Shown: positions 30,121 to 38,541 of the stretch, piece after piece
How the letters are laid out: every line of letters begins with the position of its first letter
Numbering within the stretch: the stretch's first letter is position 1
DNA from: Pseudomonadota bacterium
GTDB taxonomy: Bacteria; Pseudomonadota; Gammaproteobacteria; Steroidobacterales; Steroidobacteraceae
Direction of reading: 5' to 3'
DNA: 48,365 bases
Assembly: GCA_025351005.1 (NCBI GenBank)
Contig: JANXWS010000016.1
Span: forward strand, 1-48,365
The notes under the pieces: model-generated
What the model was told of the DNA's origin: nothing
Database searches by the model: none
The model's input: only the letters and a program-made list of their open reading frames with translations
Translations under genes and position numbers: made by a program

Positions 30121-33059
30121 GCCCTCATCCTCAGGCCGTCCGGATCGACATGCACCGGCGGCACCAGCCGCACCGTCGTATTCCCGCCGCGCAGCGGATC
30201 GCAGGCGGTCAGGACCGTGCCCTCGATCGCGGTCCGCCGCGCGACGAGCGCGAGCCCGATCCACTCGCCGAGCGTCGGGCTGTAGACGCTGGACGTCACG
30301 TAACCGCAGGGCCGCGTCTGCGCATCCGCGGTCACGAGCTGCGCGCCGGCGAGGAACTTCGCGCAGCCGTCGCTGGCGCGGATCCCGATGAGGCACCGTC
30401 GCGCCGGCTCGTGAAACGCGGGCCGGTCGAGCAACTCGTGGCCGACGCAGGCGTTGCCGAGACTGGCGAGCCCAAGGTGGAGATCCATCGGGGTCGTCTC
30501 GCCGTTCAGTTCCGAGCCGACGAGATAACCCTTCTCGACGCGCAGGATGTCGAGCGCCTCGAGGCCATACGGTGGCAGCCCCACGTCGACGAGCGCCTGC
30601 CACAGCGGCACGGCGAGCGACGGCCGGCAGTGCAGCTCGAACGCGAGCTCGCCCGAGAAGCTCGCCCTGAGCACCGTCAGCCCGGCGCCCGCGAAATCCC
30701 CGGCCACGAACTCCATGTGCGCGATCCGCGCCAGCGCCTGCTGCCAGCCGGCGCCGAGCACCTGGCCGAGGCCTGCGCGGCTCTGCGGCCCGGCGACCAC
30801 GATGACCGCCCAGGCCTCGGTGACGTCGGTGAGCGTGATGGCGCGGCCGCTCCACTCGGTGTCGCGATAGTGCTCGAAGTGCGACAGCACGTGCGTCGCG
30901 TGGCCGGAGCCGGTCGTCGCCAGATACCGCTCCGGCGCGAGCCGGAGCACGAGGCCGTCGTCGAGGACCATGCCATCCTCGCGCAGGTTCACCATGTAGC
31001 GGCTGCGGCCGGTGCGGATCGTGCTGGCCCGCGTCAGGTACATGCGATCGAGGAACGCCGCCGCGTCGGCGCCTGCGACCTCGATCTTGCCGAGCGTCGA
31101 GCCGTCGAGGATGCCGCCGGTCGTGCGCACGCGCAGCGCCTCCGCGATCGCGGCCGCATGCGCGTCCGCGCCGCTCGCCCGGTAGTAGCGCGGCCGCAGC
31201 CACAGCCCCATCGGCTCGAGCACGCCGCCGTGCGCCAGGTGCCAGTCGTGGAGCGGCGTCCGCCGCGCCGGCCTGAGCGCCGCACCGACGCGGTCACCCG
31301 CGAGCGAGCGCATCGTCACGGGCTGGTAGGGCTGGCGCAGGCGGCTCGTGCCGACGGCGGCCGGCGTCACGCCGCGAAGCTCCGCGACGATCGCGGCGCC
31401 GAGGACGCCCGAGGTGCGGCCCTGCTCGGTGCCGACGCCGAGCGTCGTGTAGCGCTTGACGTGCTCGATGTCCTGGAACCCCTCGGTGAGCGCGCTGCGC
31501 AGGTCCGCGACCGTGACGTCGTTCTGCAGGTCCACGAACTGCCGCCGCTCGTCCACGCGCCGCGCCGGCGAACGGCAGAACGGCACGAGCCGCGGTGCGT
31601 CGTCACCGCGCCCGGCGGGCGCCACGCCCGCATCACCGCTCGCACCGGCGCGCCGCGCCGCGCGCGCACCGGCCGCCCAGCCGTCGGCGAGCGCGTTGTT
31701 GAGCTCGAGCGCACCGTTCGCGGCGCCCGCGCTGCGGCGCCAGTCCGGCTCGGCGCCGGCCACGAACGCGCCGAGCTCCGGCGCGTAGCGCGGCGCGCCG
31801 CCCTCGTGCAGGCTGGCGTGCAGCAAGGGTGTCCAGCCACCGCTGACCAGGATCGTGTCGCAGGCGATCGTCCGGCGCGCATCGGCTGCAGCGAGTGGCG
31901 CGATGACGGCCGCACGCACGCCGCGCCCGCCTTCGGCCGCGAGCAGCGCGTGGCCGGGCAGGCACTCGGTCCCGTCGCGCCGGAACTGGTCGCGGAGCGA
32001 CACCGCGGTGCCGGACGCGCCGAACTCTGCCTCCGTGCGGCAGTCGATGATCGCCCGCACCCGCATGCCGCCGGCCCGCAGCCGCGCGGCGGCGGCGTAG
32101 GCGCGGTCGTGGTTCGCGAACAGCACGAGCTCGCGGCCGGCGTGCGCACCGTAGCGCGCGAGGAAACGCTCGGCGGCGCCGAGCAGCATGACGCCGGGTC
32201 GATCGTTGTCGGCGAACGCGATCGGGCGCTCGACGGCGCCGGTCGCGATGACGAACTCCCGTGGCCGGATCCGGTAGATCGCATTGGCGCCGGCCACTCC
32301 GCCGGGCTCCGCATGCGCGATCACCAACCCGCCGGATCCGCCGACGACGGCCGTGTCGGTCAGCACGCGTGCGCCGCGCGCGGCCAGCTCGGCGAGCGTG
32401 GTCCGGACCCAGTCGGCCGCCGCCAGCGCCCCGATCGTGCCGCCCTCGAAGTCGAGCTCGCCGCCGCACACCGGTTCCCGCTCGCAGAGGACGACGCGCG
32501 CACCGGCGCGGGCGGCGGCGAGGCCCGCGGCGAGCCCCGCGGGCCCGGCGCCCGCGACCAGCACGTCGCAGCAGAGGTGCTCGGTCGAGACCGGCGGCAG
32601 CTCGCAGGCGCGCGGGGCGCGGCCGAGCCCGGCGAGGTTGCGAATCATCGGCTCGTAGCTACGCCACGACGGCCACATGAACGTCTTGTAGTAGAAGCCG
32701 GCGCCGAGCAGGCCCGCGCCGGCCTGCAGGAGCGCGGCCAGGTCGAGGGCGAGCGTCGGCCAGCGGTTCTGGCTCCAACACACGAGCCCGTCGCGGAGTG
32801 CGAGCTGCGGGGCCGGCACGTTCGGGATCACGTCGCCGGCCGCTCCGACCGAGAGCAGGGCGCAGGGCTCCTCCGGTCCCGCCGCGAAGAGCCCGCGCGG
32901 GCGACGGTACTTGATGCTGCGCCCGAACAGGCGTACGCCGTTCGCGAGCAGCGCCGATGCCGCGGTGTCGCCGGCCTGGCCGCGGTACTCGCGGCCGTCG
33001 AAGGTGAAGCGCACAGTGGTGGCGCCGAGGCGCGATCCCCGTCGCGCGGGGACGTTCAC
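30117..33059 (-). CDS. soxA: Sarcosine oxidase alpha subunit
   Basis: The product has 980 residues, the usual length. The GTG start overlaps the soxD stop (GTGA). Domains in order: an N-terminal Fer2_4-like fold (FTFDGREYRGQAGDTAASAL, YRRPRGLFAAGPEEP); a Rossmann dinucleotide domain (CDVLVAGAGPAGLAAGLAAA, then VVLCEREPVCGGEL) that binds NAD; a second part that contributes to the FMN/FAD interface; and a C-terminal GcvT-like domain from about 590 (GGILDGSTLGKIEVAGADAA, SFSGELAFELHCRPSL, LRVEKGYLVGSELNGETTPM). The complex oxidises sarcosine to glycine and passes the methylene group to tetrahydrofolate or releases formaldehyde. The C-terminal part is the folate-binding site. Confidence 0.95.
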   Translation of the reverse strand: MNVPARRGSRLGATTVRFTFDGREYRGQAGDTAASALLANGVRLFGRSIKYRRPRGLFAAGPEEPCALLSVGAAGDVIPNVPAPQLALRDGLVCWSQNRWPTLALDLAALLQAGAGLLGAGFYYKTFMWPSWRSYEPMIRNLAGLGRAPRACELPPVSTEHLCCDVLVAGAGPAGLAAGLAAARAGARVVLCEREPVCGGELDFEGGTIGALAAADWVRTTLAELAARGARVLTDTAVVGGSGGLVIAHAEPGGVAGANAIYRIRPREFVIATGAVERPIAFADNDRPGVMLLGAAERFLARYGAHAGRELVLFANHDRAYAAAARLRAGGMRVRAIIDCRTEAEFGASGTAVSLRDQFRRDGTECLPGHALLAAEGGRGVRAAVIAPLAAADARRTIACDTILVSGGWTPLLHASLHEGGAPRYAPELGAFVAGAEPDWRRSAGAANGALELNNALADGWAAGARAARRAGASGDAGVAPAGRGDDAPRLVPFCRSPARRVDERRQFVDLQNDVTVADLRSALTEGFQDIEHVKRYTTLGVGTEQGRTSGVLGAAIVAELRGVTPAAVGTSRLRQPYQPVTMRSLAGDRVGAALRPARRTPLHDWHLAHGGVLEPMGLWLRPRYYRASGADAHAAAIAEALRVRTTGGILDGSTLGKIEVAGADAAAFLDRMYLTRASTIRTGRSRYMVNLREDGMVLDDGLVLRLAPERYLATTGSGHATHVLSHFEHYRDTEWSGRAITLTDVTEAWAVIVVAGPQSRAGLGQVLGAGWQQALARIAHMEFVAGDFAGAGLTVLRASFSGELAFELHCRPSLAVPLWQALVDVGLPPYGLEALDILRVEKGYLVGSELNGETTPMDLHLGLASLGNACVGHELLDRPAFHEPARRCLIGIRASDGCAKFLAGAQLVTADAQTRPCGYVTSSVYSPTLGEWIGLALVARRTAIEGTVLTACDPLRGGNTTVRLVPPVHVDPDGLRMRA

Positions 33060-33298
33060 AGGGGCCCCCCGCCCAGCAGCTCGGTGCCGAGCACGTCGCC
33101 GGTGGAGGGATTGCGGTGAACGAGCAGCCAGCCGCGGCAGCCCTCGACGTGCTGCCAGTGCTCGACGCTGAGCGCCGGCCGCTCGATGCGCTCGTAGACC
33201 TGCGCGAACGGCGTGCCGCCGGGCTCGGGCAGCGTCTTGCGGAACTCGAACTCGCCGAGCTCGCGCGCCCCGCAGAACGGGCAGACGAGGCGCGTCAC
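33056..33298 (-). CDS. soxD: Sarcosine oxidase delta subunit
   Basis: The product has 80 residues. The GTG overlaps the soxB stop (GTGA). The family's zinc site is intact: LVCPFCGARELGEFEF with Cys6 and Cys9, and a downstream HWQHVEGCRGW segment with the remaining His and Cys ligands. Delta is a small zinc subunit that packs on alpha. Length is normal (80-110). Confidence 0.93.
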   Translation of the reverse strand: MTRLVCPFCGARELGEFEFRKTLPEPGGTPFAQVYERIERPALSVEHWQHVEGCRGWLLVHRNPSTGDVLGTELLGGGPL

Positions 33299-34572
33299 AG
33301 CCGCACCGGGAACGGGCCGCCGCCGCGCTCGTCGAGCAGGTGGCCGGTCGCGAAGCGCGACAGCCGGTAGGCCCTGATCAGGTCGGGGGCCGTGCCCGTC
33401 GCGACCAGCGTCGCGCAGGCGCTGCCGGAGGCCGGGATCGCCTTGAAGCCGCCGTAACACCAGCCGGCATTGATGAACACGTTGTCGTAGCGGAGCCGGT
33501 CGATGATCGGGCTGCCGTCCATCGTCATGTCGTTGGTGCCCGCCCACTGGCGGAGAATCCTGAGGCCGGCGATCTGCGGCAGCAGGTCGACCGCGCCCTG
33601 CACCACCTCCTCGAGCCGGTCCCAGCGTCCCTCGCGCGTATACGACGGGAACCCGTCGAGGTGGCCGCCCATGACGATGCCGCCGCGGTCGGACTGGCAG
33701 ACGTAGGCCTCGCCGTGGCCCGGAAAGACGTGCACCAGCACCGTGTGGAGCAGCGGCTTGATGGGCTCCGTCACCATCGCCTGCAGCAGGTGCGTCTCGA
33801 TCGGCAGCGGCGTGCCGAGCATGGTACCGATCAGGCCGCTGTGGCCCGCGGTCGCGAACACGATCCGTCCGGCGCGCACGAACCCGCGCGTCGTCTCGAC
33901 GCCGCTCGCGATGCCGGCCGCGGTCGCGACGCCCGTGACCTCGCAGTCCTCGATGATGTCGACGCCGAATGCGCTCGCGGCACGCGCGTAGCCCCAGGCG
34001 ACGGCGTCGTGGCGCACCGTGCCGCCGCGGCGCTGCAACAGCCCGCCGAGCACGGGGAAGCGCCGCGCCCGGCGCGGCGCGAGCTCCGGGACGAAGCGCT
34101 CGAGGCCGGCGCGGTCGAGCAGCTCGGCGTCGATGCCGGCGAGCCGCATCGCGTTGCCGCGGCGCGCGAGCGCCGGCCAGTCGTCGTCCGACAGCGCCAG
34201 GTCGACGACGCCGCGCGGGCTGTACATCACGTTGTAGTTGAGGTCGCGCGACAGCGACTGCCAGCGACGCAGCGAGTCCTCGTAGAAGTAGTGGTTCTCC
34301 GGCAGCAGGTAGTTGGAACGGACGATCGTCGTGTTGCGCCCGACGTTGCCGTAGCCGACCAGCCGCTTCTCGAGCACCGCGACGCGGCGCACGCCGTGGT
34401 CGCGGGCGAGGTGGTAGGCGGTCGCGAGCCCGTGTCCGCCGGCGCCGACCACGACGACGTCGTAGGCGTCGGCCAGCACGCGGCCGCTCCACAGCGGCCG
34501 CCAGTAGCCGTCGCCGGCGATGCGCGCCCGCAGCAGCGACCACGCCGAGTAACGCGGGTCCGGACCGCTCAC
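33295..34572 (-). CDS. soxB: Sarcosine oxidase beta subunit
   Basis: The product has 425 residues. The GTG at 34572 starts VSGPDPRYSAWSLLRARIAG, which matches the usual SoxB beginning; the longer frame is not needed. FAD-binding DVVVVGAGGHGLATAYHLAR is followed by GRNTTIVRSNYLLPENHYFY, LNYNVMYSPRGVVDL, and the GGTVRHDAVAWGYARAA segment (His188), where I believe the covalent FMN His lies. The C-terminal GWCYGGFKAIPASG completes FAD contact. It oxidises sarcosine's N-methyl group. It is the first gene of the leftward soxBDAG operon. The usual glyA and purU neighbours are absent. Confidence 0.95.
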   Translation of the reverse strand: MSGPDPRYSAWSLLRARIAGDGYWRPLWSGRVLADAYDVVVVGAGGHGLATAYHLARDHGVRRVAVLEKRLVGYGNVGRNTTIVRSNYLLPENHYFYEDSLRRWQSLSRDLNYNVMYSPRGVVDLALSDDDWPALARRGNAMRLAGIDAELLDRAGLERFVPELAPRRARRFPVLGGLLQRRGGTVRHDAVAWGYARAASAFGVDIIEDCEVTGVATAAGIASGVETTRGFVRAGRIVFATAGHSGLIGTMLGTPLPIETHLLQAMVTEPIKPLLHTVLVHVFPGHGEAYVCQSDRGGIVMGGHLDGFPSYTREGRWDRLEEVVQGAVDLLPQIAGLRILRQWAGTNDMTMDGSPIIDRLRYDNVFINAGWCYGGFKAIPASGSACATLVATGTAPDLIRAYRLSRFATGHLLDERGGGPFPVRL

Positions 34573-34646
34573 GCGGCAGCGCCGGCGCGCGGTGAGCGGT
34601 TCGTTCGGCGGGGATTCATCGCAGGCGCGAGCATACACCGCGCGCG

Positions 34647-34681
34647 CTGGCACGCGCCCGTGGCGGCGCATAATGCGCCGC
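34647..34681 (+). promoter_or_regulatory. Promoter with perfect 19-nt palindrome in the sox/dimethylglycine-dehydrogenase divergent region
   Basis: GCGGCGCAT-A-ATGCGCCGC (34663-34681) is a perfect inverted repeat. Its centre is CATAAT (34669-34674), a good -10 hexamer, with CTGGCA (34647-34652) 16 bases upstream as a -35-like element. The palindrome therefore covers the -10 of the rightward gene and could be an operator. The regulator is not in the window. Confidence 0.5.
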
Positions 34682-34700
34682 TGGCGTGGAGGGTCGGCGC

Positions 34701-37118
34701 TTGCAGAATCATTACCGGGTCGTCGTGATCGGCGGCGGCATCGTCGGCAGCAGCGTGCTCTACCACCTCGCGCGTGGCGGCTGGACCGGGATCGCGCTGA
34801 TCGAGCGCGCCGAGCTGACGGCCGGATCCACCTGGCACGCGGCCGCGGGCTTCCACGCGATCAACGACGATCCGAACATCGCCGCGCTGCAGGCCTACAC
34901 CATCCGCCTTTACCGGCAGATCGAGGCCGAAAGCGGCCAGAGCGTCGGCCTGCACATGCCGGGCGGCTACAGCCTGGCGACGACGCCGGCGCGCTGGGAG
35001 TGGCTGCAGGCGCAGTACGCCATTCACCAGACGCTCGGGATGGAGGCGCGCCTCGCGACTGCCGACGAAATCGTCGCCGACTGCCCGATCGTCGATCCGG
35101 GCGGGCTGCTGGGCGGGTTGTTTGATCCGCACGAGGGTGCGGTCGACCCGCACGGCGCGACGCATGCGTTTGCGATTGCCGCCCGCCGGCGCGGGGCCGA
35201 GGTGGTGCTGCGCAACCGCGTGCTCGGGCTCGCGGCGCAGCCGGACGGCGGCTGGCGCCTCGACACGGAGCGGGGTCCCGTGACGGCCGAGCACGTCGTC
35301 AACGCGGGCGGGCTGTGGGCGCGGCGCGTCGGCCGCATGGCCGGCATCGACCTGCCGCTGACGCCGATGCAGCACCACTACCTGGTCACCACCGACCTTC
35401 CCGAGCTCGTGGCGCGCCGCGACGAGATGCCGTGCGTGACGGACCTCGAGGGCTGCACCTACCTGCAGCAGGAGCGCAAGGGCGTGCTGCTCGGCGTCTA
35501 CGAGCGCAACCCGCGGCACTGGAAGACCGCGGGCGCGGAATGGGACTACGGCATGGAGTTGCTGCCGGAGGACATCGACCGGATCGGCCCGGAGCTGGCC
35601 ATGGGGTTCGCGCGCTTCCCGGCGCTCGCGCAGGCCGGCATCCGCCGCTGGGTCAACGGCGCGTTCACGTTCACGCCGGACGGCAACCCGCTGGTCGGTC
35701 CGGTGCCCGGGCTCCGCAACTTCTGGGCCGCCTGCGGCTGCATGTCGGGGTTCTCGCAGGGCGGTGCCATCGGCCTTGTGCTCGCCAACTGGATCATCGA
35801 GGGCGACCCGGGCAGCGACGTGTTCGGCATGGACGTGGCGCGCTACGGCGCGTTCGCCTGCAACGACCGCTACCTCTGCGACACGACCGCGCAGTTCTAC
35901 GCGCGGCGCTTCGTGATCGCCTACCCGAACGAGGAGCTGCCGGCCGGGCGGCCGCTGAAGACGACGCCGAGTCACGACGCGCAGGCGGCGGCCGGCGCGC
36001 GCTTCGGCGTCGTCTGGGGCATGGAGACGCCGCAGTATTTTGCGCCCGGCGAGCCCGGCTTCGTCGACGCGCCGACGCTGCGTCGCTCGGCCGCGGAGCG
36101 CCTGGTCGCCGCCGAGGTCGCGGCGACCCGTGCCGCTGCCGGCGTGCTGGACACCGGCGTCTACGCCCGCTACGAGGTGGCCGGTCCGGGCGCCGAGGCC
36201 TGGCTCGACTTACTGCTCGCGAACCGGTTGCCAGCGCCCGGGCGGCTGCGGCTCGCACCGATGCTCGCGCCGAGTGGCCGGCTGATGGGCGACCTGACGG
36301 TGACGCGACTGGCCGCGGACCGCTTCTGGCTGGTCGGCTCCTATTACCTGCAGGAGTGGCACCTGCGCTGGTTCCGCGACCACCTGCCACGAGCGGGCGT
36401 GACGCTCGAGAACCTGTCCGAGAGCTGGCTCGGGTTCTCGCTGTCCGGGCCGCGCTCGCGCGAGGTGCTCGCCGGCGTCACGCGCGAGGACGTCTCGAAC
36501 GAGGCCCTGCCGTTCCTCGCCTGCCGGCGCATGGACATCGGCACCGGCAGCGCCGTCGTCGCGCGCGTGTCGTTGACCGGCGAGCTGGGGTTCGAGATCA
36601 CGGTGCCGGCGCCCCGGCAGCGCGCGCTGTGGGACGCGCTGCTGCGGGCCGGCGGCGAGTCCGGCCTGCGGCCGATCGGCATGCGCGCGCAGGACAGCTT
36701 GCGGCTCGAGAAAGGCTACGGCGTCTGGTCGCTCGAGTTCACGGCGTCGTGCACGCCCTCGATGTGCGGCCTCGACCGCTACGTGGCGCTCGACAAGGGC
36801 GAGTTCATCGGCCGCGACGCGGCACGGCGCGACCGCGAGACGCCGTCACCGCAGCAGCTCGTGCTGCTCGCGGTCGAGGCCAGCGATGCGGACGCGACCG
36901 GCTACGAGCCGGTGTTCGCCGATGGCCGCCGCGTCGGCCACGTGACCTCGGGCGCCTACGGCCACCACCTGCGGCAGAGCCTTGCGCTCGCCTACCTCGA
37001 GCGCCCGCTCGCAGAGGTGCCGGTGCCGCTGACCGTCACGGTGGTCGGTGAGCGGCGCGCGGCGCGGATCCTGGCCGAGCCTCCGTACGATCCGCGCGGC
37101 CTGCGACTTCGCGCCTAG
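34701..37118 (+). CDS. Dimethylglycine/sarcosine dehydrogenase-like flavoprotein with GcvT domain
   Basis: The product has 805 residues. A TTG at 34701 is preferred over a GTG at 34686 because GGAGGG lies seven bases before it and the protein then begins with the family's usual few residues ahead of RVVVIGGGIVGSSVLYHLAR. The DAO-type FAD domain has GSTWHAAAG with His46, the position of covalent FAD in dimethylglycine and sarcosine dehydrogenases. A linker (FAO_M) follows, then the GcvT domains (about 420-800: VYARYEVAGPGAEAWLDLLL, SLTGELGFEITVPAP, RLEKGYGVWSLEFT). It oxidatively N-demethylates a methylated glycine and transfers C1 to folate. It is divergent from soxBDAG, so the two enzymes could act in series. 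Exact substrate undetermined. Confidence 0.9.
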   Translation: MQNHYRVVVIGGGIVGSSVLYHLARGGWTGIALIERAELTAGSTWHAAAGFHAINDDPNIAALQAYTIRLYRQIEAESGQSVGLHMPGGYSLATTPARWEWLQAQYAIHQTLGMEARLATADEIVADCPIVDPGGLLGGLFDPHEGAVDPHGATHAFAIAARRRGAEVVLRNRVLGLAAQPDGGWRLDTERGPVTAEHVVNAGGLWARRVGRMAGIDLPLTPMQHHYLVTTDLPELVARRDEMPCVTDLEGCTYLQQERKGVLLGVYERNPRHWKTAGAEWDYGMELLPEDIDRIGPELAMGFARFPALAQAGIRRWVNGAFTFTPDGNPLVGPVPGLRNFWAACGCMSGFSQGGAIGLVLANWIIEGDPGSDVFGMDVARYGAFACNDRYLCDTTAQFYARRFVIAYPNEELPAGRPLKTTPSHDAQAAAGARFGVVWGMETPQYFAPGEPGFVDAPTLRRSAAERLVAAEVAATRAAAGVLDTGVYARYEVAGPGAEAWLDLLLANRLPAPGRLRLAPMLAPSGRLMGDLTVTRLAADRFWLVGSYYLQEWHLRWFRDHLPRAGVTLENLSESWLGFSLSGPRSREVLAGVTREDVSNEALPFLACRRMDIGTGSAVVARVSLTGELGFEITVPAPRQRALWDALLRAGGESGLRPIGMRAQDSLRLEKGYGVWSLEFTASCTPSMCGLDRYVALDKGEFIGRDAARRDRETPSPQQLVLLAVEASDADATGYEPVFADGRRVGHVTSGAYGHHLRQSLALAYLERPLAEVPVPLTVTVVGERRAARILAEPPYDPRGLRLRA

Positions 37119-37187
37119 CGCGGACTGCACCGGCGAGGCGATGCCATACTGGCGCGTCATGCCGGCACACCGCGTGGGGGACTGACG

Positions 37188-38477
37188 ATGCCGCTGCTGC
37201 GCCAGCCGGTGCGGATTCGCTGGTGGATCTTCTCGTTCCTGTTCGGCTTTGCGACGCTGTCGTACCTGCAGCGCACGAGCCTCGGCATCGCGGCCAAGGA
37301 GATGATGCCGGCGCTGCACCTGAGCCAGCTGCAGATCGCGGCGCTGGCGTGGGCGTTCACGACCGCCTACACGCTCGCCCAGGTGCCGGGTTCGGTGTTC
37401 GGTCAGCGCTACGGGGCGCGGCTCACCTACGTCGCGGTCGGGATCGTCGGCCTGCTGGCAACGCTCGGCGCGCCGCTCGCACCGGTCGTGCTCACGGGCG
37501 CGGCGCTCTTCGGCGTGCTGCTGCTCGCGCAGGCGGTGCTCGGCGCGTCCCAGGGCCCGGTGTTCCCGGTGTTCGCCGCCGCGATCGAGGTGTGGTTCCC
37601 GGAGAACCGCTGGGCGGTCGCGAACGGGCTGCAGACGGCCGGCATGAACATCGGCGGTGCGGTGGCCGCGCCGCTGATCACGCTGTTGACCGCAGCGTTC
37701 GGCTGGCAGGGCGCGCTCGTCTGCCTCGCCCCGATCGCCGCGGCGCTGACGATCGGCTGGGCCTGGTACGGGCGCAATTCGCCGCGCGAACACCCGTCCG
37801 TGACGGCGGCGGAACTCGCGGAACTGCCGGAGCCGGGCGACGGGGTTGCGGCGCCGATGACGATGCGGCGCCTGCTCCGCGTCGCCGCCAACCGGGACGT
37901 GCTGCTGCTCGCCGTGTCCTATCTCTGCATGAACTACGCCTTCTATCTGCTCAGCTTCTGGTCCTACCTGTACCTCGTCCAGGTGCGGCACTTCGACGGC
38001 GTCGAGAGCGGCCTCGTCGGCGCCGCGCCGTGGATCGGTGCCGGCATCGGCGCCGCCGGCGGCGGCTACCTGTCCGACTGGCTCGCCGCGCGGCTCGGCG
38101 CGCGCTGGGGTTACCGGCTGGTGCCGCTCGTGGCGCTGCCGATCGCCGCCGCATTGCTGCTGCTGACGATCGAGGTCCGGACGGCGTACGCCGCGGTCGC
38201 GGCACTGACGGCCGCGTTCGGCGCGATCGAGATGACCGAGGGCGCCTACTGGGCGGCGACGATGCGGGTGGCGCGCGCCGACACCGGCGCCGCGACCGGG
38301 ATCCTCAACACCGGCGGCAATGCCGGCGGCATCATCACCCATCCAATCGTCGGTGCCCTGTCGAGCGCAGGCTCGTGGGACGGGGCGTTCGTGACCGGCA
38401 CCGTGTTCGCACTGGTCGCGACCGGCCTGTGGTTCCTGATCGACAGCGACCGCGAGGCGCCGGCCACGGCGCTTTAG
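37188..38477 (+). CDS. MFS transporter (ACS-like)
   Basis: The product has 429 residues and about 12 membrane segments, with the MFS A-type loop between helices 2 and 3 (GSVFGQRYGARL). A GGGGGA precedes the ATG. It resembles the anion:cation symporter (ACS) family, which carries organic anions such as sugar acids. It lies 69 bp downstream of the dehydrogenase and in the same direction, so it probably takes up the substrate or exports a product of the methylglycine pathway. The substrate is inferred only from this context. Confidence 0.85.
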   Translation: MPLLRQPVRIRWWIFSFLFGFATLSYLQRTSLGIAAKEMMPALHLSQLQIAALAWAFTTAYTLAQVPGSVFGQRYGARLTYVAVGIVGLLATLGAPLAPVVLTGAALFGVLLLAQAVLGASQGPVFPVFAAAIEVWFPENRWAVANGLQTAGMNIGGAVAAPLITLLTAAFGWQGALVCLAPIAAALTIGWAWYGRNSPREHPSVTAAELAELPEPGDGVAAPMTMRRLLRVAANRDVLLLAVSYLCMNYAFYLLSFWSYLYLVQVRHFDGVESGLVGAAPWIGAGIGAAGGGYLSDWLAARLGARWGYRLVPLVALPIAAALLLLTIEVRTAYAAVAALTAAFGAIEMTEGAYWAATMRVARADTGAATGILNTGGNAGGIITHPIVGALSSAGSWDGAFVTGTVFALVATGLWFLIDSDREAPATAL

Positions 38478-38506
38478 CAGCGGTGCGTCCCGCCATCCGT
38501 CATCGT

Positions 38507-38526
38507 GGCGCGGCCATTCGCGCGCC
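38507..38526. terminator. Hairpin between the MFS gene and the second TonB receptor
   Basis: GGCGCG and CGCGCC pair across an eight-base loop in the 64-bp gap where the two genes converge. It is a weak candidate; no T-run. Confidence 0.25.
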
Positions 38527-38541
38527 CGACCCCATCGGCCG

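Noticed and set aside
30150-33119. 989-codon frame opposite soxA
   Set aside because: Arg/Ala/His-rich antisense shadow of an unmistakable soxA; no domain pattern.
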